Assembly (NCBI RefSeq): GCF_012927455.1
Contig: NZ_JABBPE010000002.1
Location: forward strand, 248,001 to 312,000
Reading direction: 5' to 3'
DNA length: 64,000 bases
DNA from: Polaromonas sp.
GTDB lineage: Bacteria > Pseudomonadota > Gammaproteobacteria > Burkholderiales > Burkholderiaceae_C
In this document: one piece after another, positions 10,326-18,636 of the stretch
Layout: each line of letters opens with the position of its first letter
How positions within the stretch are numbered: the stretch's first letter is position 1
Notes under the pieces: model-generated
What the model was told of the DNA's origin: nothing
Database searches by the model: none
What the model saw: the letters and a program-made list of their open reading frames with translations, nothing else
Translations under genes and position numbers: made by a program

Positions 10326-10513
10326 GGCTCCAAGCCTGCGATGCAGTCTTGGAGGGCACGCAGAAGGGCTGCGTCTCGCAGCCCGGCGCCTGCGGTCTGG
10401 CGAAGCCAGTCCCGCGGCCCTTGCTTGAAAAATCGGGGAGCTGCGAGCTCTTGAATTTTTGCTAAATTTTTCTATCTGTCAGACCAACGCCTGAACATGA
10501 ACCGGAGAACGCC

Positions 10514-11435
10514 GTGCATCAGACTCTCAAGCGCCGCAAACTCGTCCTGCTCGCCGCCGCGATGGCCGTGCCCTGCCCGGCCCGGCGCTCGCGCTGACAA
10601 AAACCAAGGTCGCGGCGAGATCGAATACAAGGCCAGCGATAACGTCGCCAACGCCGACTACGAGCCCGTCATGCGCGAATACGCCACCGCCGGCAATGCA
10701 CTCATCGTGGGGAAAGCTTTTGCGGTTGAAGCGGCGGCACGCAAGGTCGCTAAAGATTTTTCGAAGGTGTCTTTTTTGTTGGGCTCATCGGGCAAGGTGC
10801 AGGCGCCCAACCTGGCGGTGTTTGACAACTACATCCAGAAGCCAGCATATTTGACCGGCATGGTGGCGGGCGGCATGACCAAGACCAACAAGATCGGCAT
10901 GGTCGGCGGTTTCCCGATTCCCGAAGTCAACCGCCTGATGAACGCCTTCATGGCCGGCGCGAAGGAAACCAACCCCAACGTGGAGTTCAGCGTGAGCTTC
11001 ATCAACAGCTGATTTGACCCGCCCAAAGCCAAGGAAGCCGCGTTCGACATGATAGACAAGGGTGCCGACGTGATGTACGCCGAACGCTTTGGCGTCAGCG
11101 ACGCGGCCAAGGAAAAAGGCAAGCTGGCGATTGGCAACGTGATCAACACCCAGGACAAGTACCCCGACACCGTGGTCGCCTCGGCGCTGTGGCGCATGGA
11201 GCCCAGCATAGACCGCGCCCTCAAGCTGGTGAAAGACGGCAAGTTCACGGCCGAAGACTACGGCCCTTACTCGATGATGAAACACAAAGGCTCCGAACTG
11301 GCAACGTTGGGCACTTTCGAGATGAAGGTTCCGGCGGAGGTGCTGGCCAAGGTCAAGGCCAAAGAGAAGGCGATTCTGGACGGCAAATTCAGCGTCAAGG
11401 TGGACGACAGCCAGCCCAAGTCAAGCTCCAGATAA
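10514..11435 (+). pseudogene. Broken BMP-family ABC transporter substrate-binding protein
   Basis: Remnant of a BMP/Med-type lipoprotein or periplasmic binding protein for nucleosides or nucleobases. A signal peptide can be read from GTG at 10514 (VHQTLKRRKLVLLAAAMA). The reading frame then changes, and the segment that should follow the cleavage site is missing. The body resumes as GEIEYKASDNVANADYEPVM. An in-frame TGA at 11010-11012 interrupts the family motif where SWFDPPKAKEAA is expected (TGG to TGA). The C-terminal part, AFDMIDKGADVMYAERFGVSD to KVDDSQPKSSSR, continues in the same frame to 11435. Frameshift, deletion and nonsense mutation together make it non-functional. Confidence 0.9.
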
Positions 11436-11440
11436 TGGGC

Positions 11441-11500
11441 TCCCACGCTTGCCACTGCGTGTGCTGCGCTGCCCCCCGAGGGGGCTGTGCTTGCTTAGGG
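11441..11500 (+). repeat. R1 GC-rich intergenic repeat, copy B
   Basis: Reads CCCACGCTTGCCACTGCGTG, then TGCTGCGCT and the palindrome GCCCCCCGAGGGGGC, then TGTGCTTGCT. It lies between two dead transporter genes. Confidence 0.65.
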
Positions 11501-11522
11501 CGGCCCGGCGCAGCGCACGGCG

Positions 11523-11560
11523 GCCCCCACACTTGCCACTGCGTGTGCTGCGCGAGGCCT
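11523..11560 (+). repeat. R1 GC-rich intergenic repeat, copy C (partial)
   Basis: CCCACACTTGCCACTGCGTG followed by TGCTGCGCGAG repeats the head of copy B but lacks the CCCCCCGAGGGGGC palindrome. The next 130 bases hold further stem-forming GC-rich sequence such as GGAGCCGCAGGCTCC and end in a GTGCTTGCT-like tail. Confidence 0.55.
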
Positions 11561-11689
11561 TGCAGGCCGCGGCTCGCGAGACGCTTCGCCTCTGTCGCCT
11601 GTCCAACCCTGCACAAGCAGGCTTGGAGCCGCAGGCTCCAGCCCCTCCGGAGCTGTGCTTGCTCGGGGCGCCCTCCCCGCAGCGCGAGT

Positions 11690-11865
11690 GACCCTGTCCT
11701 TGTCTTGTCCGGCATCAGCAAGCACTTTGGCGCCCTGGTGGCCAACGACGACATCTCGCTGCAGCTGCAGGCGGGTGAGGTGCTGGCACCGCTGGGCGAG
11801 AGGCCGGCAAATCGACCCTGGTGTCCATCCTGTTTGGGCAATACCGGCGGATCTGGCGCCAGCGC
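11690..11865 (+). pseudogene. Fragment of the BMP-system ABC ATPase
   Basis: Encodes VLSGISKHFGALVANDDISL and LQAGEVLAPLGE, the N terminus of a sugar/nucleoside-type ABC ATPase. A small deletion then shifts the frame. In the next frame the sequence still reads AGKSTLVSILFGQY, the end of Walker A and its helix. Everything after about residue 55 is gone. It belongs with the BMP remnant upstream and the permease remnant downstream. Confidence 0.85.
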
Positions 11866-11887
11866 ACGCCATGAAATTCAAACAAAA

Positions 11888-11940
11888 AAGGCCTGTAGCC
11901 CAATCAGGACGGGCGCAAGCAGCTATTTATTTTATAGCAA
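11888..11940 (-). repeat. R2 short repeat, copy 2
   Basis: On the minus strand it reads TTGCTATAAAATAAATAGCT, then GCTTGCGCCCGTCC, and ends GGGCTACAGGCC. It matches copies 1 and 3 and lies between the ATPase and permease fragments. Confidence 0.7.
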
Positions 11941-11977
11941 GCGACACGTATTTTACAAGGGCTGCGAGGCTTTTGCG

Positions 11978-12296
11978 ATGACCGAGCTGCTCGACATCCT
12001 GGCCAATCCGCAGTTCTGGAGCGCCGTGCTGCGCATCGCCCCGCCACTACTCCTGGGTGGTGTTTGCCTCGTGGCGCCCCGGCAAGGCGCTGCTGGGCGC
12101 CCTTCTCTTTGCTTTTTTTGACGCCTTGCAGCTGCGGCTGCAAACGTCGGGCATCGCTAACTCGTCGTTTCAGGTGCCCTACCAGCTGTATTTGATGCTG
12201 CCTTATGTGCTGTCCATCCTGGCGTTAGTGCTTGCCGCGCGCAAAGCCGCCTACCCGCAGGCGCTGATGAAACCTTATCGCAAGGGCGAGCGTTAA
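11978..12296 (+). pseudogene. Fragment of the BMP-system permease (N and C termini joined by a deletion)
   Basis: The N terminus MTELLDILANPQFWSAVLRI is typical of the second permease of BMP-type transporters. Near 12048 it jumps, with a frame change, to a C-terminal part WVVFASWRPGKALLGALLFA through YLMLPYVLSILALVLAARKA and ends KPYRKGER. Roughly 200 or more central residues are missing. The other permease gene appears to be entirely lost. Confidence 0.8.
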
Positions 12297-12327
12297 GCTT
12301 GCGCCATCCACCCCAGGAGGTTTCCCC

Positions 12328-13602
12328 ATGCTGGACTTACTGATCAAGAACGCCACCCTGCCCGACGGCAGAACCAATATGGCCGTCGCCGTGCAGGACG
12401 GCCGCATCACAGCCGCAGTGCCCGGCCTGGACGCGCCGGCCCATGAAACGCTGGACGCCGGCGGCTACCTGCTGAGCCCGCATTTTGTCGACCCACATTT
12501 CCACATGGACGCCACGCTGAGCTACGGCCTGCCGCGCGTGAATGAGTCCGGCACGCTGCTCGAAGGCATCGCGCTGTGGGGCGAGCTCAAGCCACTGCTG
12601 ACGCCCGAGGCGCTGATCGAGCGCGCCCTGACCTACTGCGACTGGGCCGTGGCCAAGGGCCTGCTGGCCATCCGCAGCCATGTCGACACCAGCGACCCGA
12701 GCCTGCTGGCGGTGGATGCGCTGCTGGAGGTGAAGAAACAAGTCGCACCCTATATCGATCTGCAGCTGGTGGCTTTTCCGCAAGACGGTGTTCTAAGGAT
12801 AAAGGGCGGCGTGGAGAATCTGAAACGCGCGCTGGACAAGGGGGTGGATGTCGTCGGCGGCATCCCGCACTTTGAACGCACCATGGCCGAGGGCGCCGCC
12901 AGCGTGAAGCTGCTGTGCGAGATCGCGGCCGAGCGCGGCTTGCTGGTGGACATGCACTGCGACGAATCAGACGACCCGCTGTCGCGCCACATAGAGACGC
13001 TGGCTTTTGAGGCCCAGCGCCTGAGCCTGCAGGGCCGCGTCAACGGCTCACACTGTACGTCGATGCACAGCATGGACAACTACTACGTAAGCAAGCTGAT
13101 TCCCCTCATAGCCGAATCACAGGTCAGCGTGATCGCCAACCCGTTGATCAACATCACGCTGCAGGGCCGGCACGACAGCTACCCCAAGCGGCGCGGCATG
13201 ACCCGCGTGCCCGAGCTGATGGCCGCCGGCGTCAACGTCGCTTTCGGCCACGACTGCGTGATGGACCCCTGGTACGGCATGGGCAGCGGCGACATGCTGG
13301 AAGTGGCGCATATGGGCCTGCATGTGGCGCAGATGACCAGCCAGAAAGGCATACGAGCCTGTTTCGACGCAGTGACAACCAACGCAGCGAAGGTGATGCA
13401 TCTGCAGGGCTACGGGCTGGAGGCGGGCTGCGATGCGAGCTTTGTGCTGCTGCAGGCGCGCGACCCGGTTGAGGCGATCCGGCTGCGGGCCAATCGCTTG
13501 AAGGTTTGGAGGAAAGGGACGCTTCTGGCCGAGACTGCGGAGGTGGTGGCGCGGTTGAATCTGCTGGAGCGGCCAGAAAAAGTCAATTTTATGCGCCGCT
13601 AA
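12328..13602 (+). CDS. Cytosine-deaminase-like metal-dependent amidohydrolase
   Basis: A 424-residue cytosolic amidohydrolase of the cytosine deaminase group. Metal and catalytic motifs are visible in order: VDPHFHMDATLSYG (HxH) near residue 55, DMHCDESDD near 210, GSHCTSMHSMDNY near 240 and FGHDCVMDPWYGMG near 308. These match E. coli CodA-type landmarks. Cytosine to uracil is the likely reaction, though another aminated ring (for example isocytosine or ammelide) is possible. AGGAGG precedes ATG. It lies directly after the dead nucleobase transporter and 2 kb from the URC operon, so it may feed uracil into that pathway. Confidence 0.82.
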   Translation: MLDLLIKNATLPDGRTNMAVAVQDGRITAAVPGLDAPAHETLDAGGYLLSPHFVDPHFHMDATLSYGLPRVNESGTLLEGIALWGELKPLLTPEALIERALTYCDWAVAKGLLAIRSHVDTSDPSLLAVDALLEVKKQVAPYIDLQLVAFPQDGVLRIKGGVENLKRALDKGVDVVGGIPHFERTMAEGAASVKLLCEIAAERGLLVDMHCDESDDPLSRHIETLAFEAQRLSLQGRVNGSHCTSMHSMDNYYVSKLIPLIAESQVSVIANPLINITLQGRHDSYPKRRGMTRVPELMAAGVNVAFGHDCVMDPWYGMGSGDMLEVAHMGLHVAQMTSQKGIRACFDAVTTNAAKVMHLQGYGLEAGCDASFVLLQARDPVEAIRLRANRLKVWRKGTLLAETAEVVARLNLLERPEKVNFMRR

Positions 13603-13651
13603 GCTGCTCCTGAGCCGCTTTTTTGCCAGAGCGATTCAGACCTCCAGGAGG

Positions 13652-14065
13652 TCAGCCAAGCGCATTCTCAAACGGGTTAAAAATCTCAACACCAAAATCG
13701 GATAAGTCCGCAACATTGCGCGTCACCACCTTCAGTTGATGGCGAATGGCCGTTGCGGCAATCATCGCGTCCTCATACAAGGTGTCAGAGCGCCGGTGCA
13801 TGAGCTTTGCCCAGTGGCGAAAGCTTGCAGCATCCATCGGCAGCACGTTGTAAGACGCGGCCACCAAGTCGGCCCATTGCTCTATCTCCGCAGCCTTGGC
13901 CGCATCCTGATCGCGTGTGAGCTCAATGCCCGCCTGAATCTCGCCAAGGCTTACAGCCGAAATGTGCAGGTCGCTGTCAGCCACAGACTGAAACCACGCC
14001 AGTACTGCGCCATGCGGCCTGGGGCGACGCAGTTCAGAAATAACGTTCGTATCCAGCAAGTACAT
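13652..14065 (-). CDS. vapC: VapC-type PIN-domain toxin
   Basis: A 137-residue PIN-domain ribonuclease of a type II toxin-antitoxin pair. It starts MYLLDTNVISELRRP with the first catalytic Asp, has SLGEIQAGIEL in the middle, and MHRRSDTLYEDAMIAATAIRH near residue 95 with the later acidic residues. The track ORF is longer, but its extra 45 residues overlap the antitoxin gene. ATG at 14065 begins five bases after the antitoxin stop. A partial second copy of its 3' end lies at 17469. Confidence 0.9.
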   Translation of the reverse strand: MYLLDTNVISELRRPRPHGAVLAWFQSVADSDLHISAVSLGEIQAGIELTRDQDAAKAAEIEQWADLVAASYNVLPMDAASFRHWAKLMHRRSDTLYEDAMIAATAIRHQLKVVTRNVADLSDFGVEIFNPFENALG

Positions 14066-14070
14066 GGCGC

Positions 14071-14328
14071 TTAGCCCAGCGCCATAACCTGCCGCCGGCG
14101 GGCAGAACCACGTGGTGGCACCAGAAATTCGGTGCGGGCAGCATCCGATAAAAGCAACTCCTTCAGCGACGGCCTGGCAGCAGACTGCAAGCGCCGCCAC
14201 TCTGCAGCTGGCACCAACACAGCCGCCTCAGCACCCCGGCGCGTCACCATCTGCGGCCCTTCGGCCAGGCAGGCATCAAGGAATTCACTGAAACGTGCTT
14301 TTGCGTGTTGTACTGGCCATGTGTTCAT
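14071..14328 (-). CDS. Phd/YefM-type antitoxin
   Basis: An 85-residue antitoxin partner of the PIN toxin. The Phd/YefM signature is clear: WPVQHAKARFSEFLDACL followed by GPQMVTRRGAEAAVLVPAAEWRRL. The C-terminal half should neutralise the toxin. It is the first gene of the pair. A direct repeat upstream is a possible operator for autoregulation. Confidence 0.9.
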   Translation of the reverse strand: MNTWPVQHAKARFSEFLDACLAEGPQMVTRRGAEAAVLVPAAEWRRLQSAARPSLKELLLSDAARTEFLVPPRGSARRRQVMALG

Positions 14329-14347
14329 TGAAATACCCCTTATTTAA

Positions 14348-14367
14348 CTAGTCATCTGTCTAGTCAT
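14348..14367. promoter_or_regulatory. Candidate operator of the toxin-antitoxin operon
   Basis: CTAGTCAT occurs twice, at 14348 and 14360, with a 12-base period, inside an AT-rich stretch just upstream of the antitoxin start. This spacing is close to one helical turn and fits a Phd-type autoregulatory site. It was inferred from position only. Confidence 0.45.
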
Positions 14368-14406
14368 TTTAATATAAACCGCAATAGGTTACTGCGGCTT
14401 GCCCCC

Positions 14407-15738
14407 TCAAGGCGCAGGCAACTTAATCTCCACCCGCCCGCCGCCCATCGAGCCGCGCGAAAGCTTCAGCTCCCCCTGGTGGCTGGCCACCAGGTCGCTC
14501 ACCACCGCCAGCCCGACGCCGTGCCCGGGCACGCGCTCGTCGCCCCGCACATGCAGCCGCAGGACGGACTCGGTGTCGCTGAAGCCGGGGCCGTCGTCTT
14601 CGATGCGGATGCACAAGCGCCGTGTTTCGCGCCACACGCGCACCAAAACCCGGCTCTGCGCCCACTTGGCCGCGTTGTCCAGCAGGTTACCCAGCATCTC
14701 GAACAGGTCGCCCTCGTCGATGCGCCAGGCCAGCTCTAGCGGGCACTCGATGCTGAAGTCCAAGGCCTTTTCGGCATAGACCTTGGCCAGCGCGTCGCGA
14801 ATGCGCTCCACGATCGGCGCCAGCGGAAGCGGCGGCGCAAAGCGCGCGGCGCCGCCCGCGATGGCGCGCCCCAGCTGGTGCTGCACGATGTCGTCCATGC
14901 GGTTCACCTGCTGGGCCACGGTGGCTGGCAGTTGGGCCGGCTCGGCCAGGGCGCTGCGCAGCACGGCCAGCGGCGTTTTCAGGCTGTGGGCCAGAAAGCT
15001 CAGTGCGTCGCGCTGCCGGGTCTGGCGCACGCGCTCTTGCTGGATCAAGGTGTTCAGGTTGTCCGTGAGGCCGGAGATTTCGGTGGGGTAGCGGCCCTCA
15101 ATGCGCGATTGCCCGCCCTCTTCGATGCGCCGGATCTCGCTGGCCACCTGCCGCAGCGGCGCCAGGCCCCAGCGCAGCAGCCACAGCTGGGCCAGCAACA
15201 GCAATACGGCGGCGCCGCCCAGCCAGAGCCACAGCGTGCGTGTGAAGGCGCCGACCTCGCGGTCAAAGGCCGCGCGGTCTTCCAGTACCGTAAGCACCAG
15301 CGGCGCCTCACGCGCGGAGGCCTTCCAAGTGACGGCGTAGCTGACCGACAGGAAGGACCCGCTAATCCCCTCCACCGTTTCGTTACGCCACTGACCGGCT
15401 TGCAGGCTGCGCTGGAACGGCGGCTGTTGGCCCAAGGTGGAAGCCGACTGCCATTGCTTCCCCCACGACACGTTGTAGATGCCGGCATACAGGCCGGAAC
15501 CCGGCAGCGAGAGGCGCGGCTCGGCAAACCCCGGCGGCATCACCAGCGCCCCGCCGGCATCGAGTTCGGCCGCTGCCAGCAGCAGGTAGATGGTGCTCTG
15601 CAGCCGGCCGAAATAGGCCGCCCGCACACTTTCAGCATTGGCACGCTGCACCGCCAGCCCTGCGCCCGTTAAAAAGGCCAGCAGCACCAAGGCGGCACCC
15701 AGCAGGAGCCGGGCACGGATGGAGGTGCCGGCCCTCAT
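14407..15738 (-). CDS. PhoQ-like sensor histidine kinase
   Basis: A 443-residue inner-membrane kinase. One N-terminal membrane helix is near residues 10-28 and a second near 170-190 (LWLWLGGAAVLLLLAQLWLL), enclosing a periplasmic sensor of about 140 residues. HAMP-like sequence follows. The phospho-acceptor box is FLAHSLKTPLAVL, the form typical of PhoQ. The ATPase domain has NLLDNAAKW (N box), EDDGPGF and GHGVGLAVV. It overlaps the regulator gene by four bases, so both are translated together. The periplasmic ligand cannot be read from sequence. Confidence 0.9.
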   Translation of the reverse strand: MRAGTSIRARLLLGAALVLLAFLTGAGLAVQRANAESVRAAYFGRLQSTIYLLLAAAELDAGGALVMPPGFAEPRLSLPGSGLYAGIYNVSWGKQWQSASTLGQQPPFQRSLQAGQWRNETVEGISGSFLSVSYAVTWKASAREAPLVLTVLEDRAAFDREVGAFTRTLWLWLGGAAVLLLLAQLWLLRWGLAPLRQVASEIRRIEEGGQSRIEGRYPTEISGLTDNLNTLIQQERVRQTRQRDALSFLAHSLKTPLAVLRSALAEPAQLPATVAQQVNRMDDIVQHQLGRAIAGGAARFAPPLPLAPIVERIRDALAKVYAEKALDFSIECPLELAWRIDEGDLFEMLGNLLDNAAKWAQSRVLVRVWRETRRLCIRIEDDGPGFSDTESVLRLHVRGDERVPGHGVGLAVVSDLVASHQGELKLSRGSMGGGRVEIKLPAP

Positions 15739-16406
15739 TCCAGGGTGAACCGGTAGCCCCGTCCGCGCACGGTCTCGATCGGACCGAGGCTGCCTTCCGG
15801 GTCAAGCTTGCGCCGCAGCCGGCCCACCAGCACCTCCAGCACGTTGCTGTCGCGGTCTTCGCCGTGCGGGTACAGGTAGTCCGACAGCGCCTGCCGGGTG
15901 ACGATGGCCGGGCGCTGACGCACCAGGGTTTCGAGCAGGCGGTACTCAAAGGCCGTAAGCTCCAGCGCCGCGCCATTAAGCCGCACCGCCTGCGCCGTCA
16001 GGTCAATGCTGAGGGGGCCGAGCATTAGCACGTCGGACGCGGTCTTAAGCGAGCGCCGCAGCAAGGCCTTAAGACGCGCCGCCAGCTCCGGGTATTCGAA
16101 AGGCTTGACCAGGTAGTCGTCGGCGCCGGCTTCCAGGCCGACCACCTTGTCTTGCCAGCTGCCGCGCGCGGTGAGGATCAGGATGGGCAGGGCGCTCCCG
16201 TCCTGGCGCAGGTGCTGCACGATGGTCAGCCCATTCAGCTTCGGCAGTCCCAAGTCAACGATGGCCAGATCGACCGGGTACTCGCGCGCCAGGAACAGGC
16301 CCTCTTCGCCGTCTTTGGCCTGGTCAACCCGGTAGCCATCGGCCTCCAGCTGGCGGGCCAGGGTGAGCCGCAGCGCGGCATCGTCCTCGATCAGCAACAG
16401 GCGCAT
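15735..16406 (-). CDS. OmpR/PhoP-type response regulator
   Basis: A 223-residue DNA-binding regulator. The receiver domain has IEDDAALR at the acidic pocket, the phospho-acceptor in LAIVDLGLPKLNG near residue 51, and VKPFEYPELAARL. The C-terminal winged helix ends VRGRGYRFTLE. It is the partner of the adjacent PhoQ-like kinase. PepSY and glycine-zipper genes lie immediately upstream on the same strand and are probably in its operon or regulon. Confidence 0.93.
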   Translation of the reverse strand: MRLLLIEDDAALRLTLARQLEADGYRVDQAKDGEEGLFLAREYPVDLAIVDLGLPKLNGLTIVQHLRQDGSALPILILTARGSWQDKVVGLEAGADDYLVKPFEYPELAARLKALLRRSLKTASDVLMLGPLSIDLTAQAVRLNGAALELTAFEYRLLETLVRQRPAIVTRQALSDYLYPHGEDRDSNVLEVLVGRLRRKLDPEGSLGPIETVRGRGYRFTLE

Positions 16407-16432
16407 GAGATTTGGGCTGCCGCAAGCCGGCC

Positions 16433-16669
16433 TTAGCGGACCTGGCCGGTGGCAACGTCCACCTGGATCACGCGGACTTCACCCGCTGGCGTAACCACCT
16501 TGACGCGCCAGACCGGTTGGCCCGAAGACTCGGACTTCTCGACCGACAACACGCGGCCACCACTGGCCTGCTGGGCCACCGTGGCCGCGTCGTCGCGGCT
16601 CAGGTCGGCCCAAGCCAGGTTGGATGCCAGCAGCAAGGTGGCGCAGAGCAGTTTGGCAAATGCGTTCAT
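16433..16669 (-). CDS. Small secreted PepSY-domain protein
   Basis: A 78-residue periplasmic protein with a signal peptide ending NLAWA. One PepSY-like unit follows: DAATVAQQASGGRVLSVEKS, then VWRVKVVTPAGEVRVIQVD. PepSY proteins often sit beside PhoPQ-like systems and may act as inhibitors or envelope sensors. Its ATG overlaps the stop of the glycine-zipper gene (ATGA). Confidence 0.8.
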   Translation of the reverse strand: MNAFAKLLCATLLLASNLAWADLSRDDAATVAQQASGGRVLSVEKSESSGQPVWRVKVVTPAGEVRVIQVDVATGQVR

Positions 16670-17283
16670 CGGTTGTAGGCACCATAGTACTCGCGACCGC
16701 CACGGTCATCGCGCTTGCCCTGGTATTCGCGTGCGCCCTGATAACCCTGGTAATCGCCCCCCGCCGGCTCTACCGGGGCCACCGAAACGCGCACGGGCAG
16801 GGTGCGGCCCGGGTTCTCGCGGGTCACCGTGCTGTAGACCTGACCGCGGTACTCGTACTCGACCTGGTAGCCCGTGAGCCGTGACTGCACGTCATTGACG
16901 GTGCGACAGTTCTGCACCTGGCGCTGCTGCTGCTGCGCTGCCTGTTGGTAGCCGCCCCAGCCGTTCTGGTTAGCAAAGTGCTCGCCGGTCAGCGCGCCGA
17001 CCACGGCACCGACGGCGGTGGCGGCGTCGCGGCCGCGGCCCCCGCCGACCTGGTTGCCCAGCAACGCGCCGGCCACACCGCCAATCGCCAGCCCGCCGTA
17101 ATTGCGCGAAGCCGGCACGGCTTGCTGCTCGGTTACCCACTGGCTGGTGCACTCGTTGCGCGGCACGGAGATGCTCTCGTGCTGTGGGGTGACATTGCGC
17201 ACGCGGGCAGTGTCGTTGAAGGTCTGGGCCTGGACGCCCGCTGCCAGCAGCGTGGTCAGGCAAAGAATGGCAGAACGTTTCAT
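16666..17283 (-). CDS. Glycine-zipper 2TM-domain outer envelope protein
   Basis: A 205-residue exported protein. The track ORF begins further upstream, but ATG at 17283 has AAGGAG seven bases before it and opens a good signal peptide (MKRSAILCLTTLLAAGVQAQ). The glycine zipper GGLAIGGVAGALLGNQVGGG and AVGAVVGALTGEHF lies near residues 65-110. The C-terminal part is rich in Tyr, Gly and Arg. The family is associated with the outer membrane or periplasm. It is the first gene of the operon with the PepSY protein and the two-component system. Confidence 0.82.
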   Translation of the reverse strand: MKRSAILCLTTLLAAGVQAQTFNDTARVRNVTPQHESISVPRNECTSQWVTEQQAVPASRNYGGLAIGGVAGALLGNQVGGGRGRDAATAVGAVVGALTGEHFANQNGWGGYQQAAQQQQRQVQNCRTVNDVQSRLTGYQVEYEYRGQVYSTVTRENPGRTLPVRVSVAPVEPAGGDYQGYQGAREYQGKRDDRGGREYYGAYNR

Positions 17284-17468
17284 GGAGAGCTCCTTGGTTG
17301 ATGTGATACAGAGCTTACGAAGGAGTGGGTGAATGGAAGCTGAACGAAATCGATAAAAGGTTGTTTTCTGCTTTTTGTGCAGGCGCACCCGGCTTGAGTG
17401 CCCCGAGAGCGTCAGGCTGCTCTGCGAGATCGCGCCGTTGGCCAAGTCCGATTCAGACTCTCCAGAAG

Positions 17469-17630
17469 TCAGCTACGGCAGATTCGAACGGGTGACTCAG
17501 ATGGGTTTAGCAACTGAACGCCAAAAGCAGAAAAATCTGCGCCTTTGCACGTGACCACCGCCAGCTGATGTCGAACTGCCGTCGCTGCGATCATCGCATC
17601 CTCATACAAGGTGTCGGCGCGGCGGTGCAT
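17469..17630 (-). pseudogene. Duplicated 3' fragment of vapC
   Basis: MHRRADTLYEDAMIAATAVR through VTCKGADFSAFGVQLLNPSE matches the last 45 residues of the toxin at 13652. The similarity continues past the stop codon (GATTCAGAC near 17450 versus 13634), so DNA rather than just a domain was copied. The PIN N terminus is missing, so the fragment cannot be an active toxin. Confidence 0.8.
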
Positions 17631-17789
17631 GGCGTTTTTATTCAAGGCTTTACTGGAAAGCTGCCGTGCGTCGCCGGCGACCGGCACCACGCTTTGCCAC
17701 CTTGGGCTCCGACTGCATGATGCGCTCCGATGGCGAGTTAAGCATCTTGCTTCCAATTTCAACGCCTGGTTTTGGTTAAGAATTCCTGC

Positions 17790-17933
17790 ATGCGTCAGGC
17801 CAGGGACCTGGTTGACCCGGCCAGCCTGGCCCCCGCTCACCGGAAGGAGCTTAAAGCTTTCCTGGCTGCCATCGATGCAAACGACAATGTGCAGAATATG
17901 TTTTGTCGGCTTGGCGGAGTAAGGAAACTTTGA
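17790..17933 (+). pseudogene. Possible C-terminal remnant of a YebC-family gene
   Basis: A 47-codon reading frame holds LVDPASLAPAHRKELKAFLA then AIDANDNVQNMFCRLGG. This resembles the C-terminal helix of YebC/YeeN proteins, which usually end with an acidic DDVQNVY-like motif. No N-terminal part is present. Its TGA overlaps the ATG of pagL. The zone 17284-17932 otherwise holds only the vapC fragment and an unassigned AT-richer leader before the glycine-zipper gene. Confidence 0.4.
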
Positions 17934-18544
17934 TGCAAAAAATCTCGTGGCACCCAGCGTTTTGGCTTTTGCTCGCCTTGCTGGGAGGCTTCCAACAAGT
18001 TCAGGCCCAAGAGGTTCAGGCCCGGCACCCCGCAGACCATTGGGAGTTCGCAGTGGAGACGGGTTACCTGAGAAAGATTAGAAACAACTCACCGCTCGAC
18101 TACCGCATCGTCCCGACGCAGGCGGTCTGGCGCAGCCCCCCGCTGTTCGATCTGTGGCGAGGCGAAAGTGGCGCCAGGTTGACAGTGCGCAATCGGCTGG
18201 CGCTGGTGGCTGAGACATTTGTCAGAGGGCCGGAGGACTACTATGTCGCGTTTGCCGGTTCGCCAACCTTCGAGCTGTGGTCGGCCGACCAGAAAACCGC
18301 GCTTTTCTATGAAATAGGCGGCGGCGTTGGCCTGTTGAATTCAAAGGGCGTGCCGGGCGGGCAAGGGCAGGATCTGGCTTTCAACTGGTTCACCCAACTG
18401 GGTCTGCGCCGTCAACTGAGCAACAAGCTGGGCCTGACGGGCGGCGTCTATTTCACGCACCATTCCAATCTCGGCATGACTGACCCCAATCCAGGCATTG
18501 ACGTGCTGGGCGTCAATTTCGGTGTGGTCTGGCAGCTCGATTGA
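17933..18544 (+). CDS. pagL: PagL-type lipid A 3-O-deacylase
   Basis: A 203-residue outer-membrane enzyme that removes the 3-O acyl chain of lipid A. The start at 17933 is chosen because AAGGAAA precedes it and a signal peptide ending VQAQ follows. Alternating beta strands form the barrel. The catalytic region FTHHSNLGMTDPNPGIDVLG has the family His-x-Ser-Asn arrangement, and the protein ends in an aromatic-rich strand, FGVVWQLD. PagL is PhoP-controlled in Salmonella, and a PhoPQ-like pair lies 1.5 kb away; regulation here is inference. Confidence 0.85.
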   Translation: MQKISWHPAFWLLLALLGGFQQVQAQEVQARHPADHWEFAVETGYLRKIRNNSPLDYRIVPTQAVWRSPPLFDLWRGESGARLTVRNRLALVAETFVRGPEDYYVAFAGSPTFELWSADQKTALFYEIGGGVGLLNSKGVPGGQGQDLAFNWFTQLGLRRQLSNKLGLTGGVYFTHHSNLGMTDPNPGIDVLGVNFGVVWQLD

Positions 18545-18636
18545 TGGCGAGATGCAACTACCTTGCCTGGGTCGTTTTTAACGCCATAGGTCGAACGCCG
18601 GCATGCTGCGTTGAGGTGCAACCGGGCCGCTCGCAA

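Noticed and set aside
10262-11700. GC-rich repeats as a CRISPR array or insertion sequence
   Set aside because: No regular spacer-repeat pattern, no transposase and no terminal inverted repeats with target duplications.
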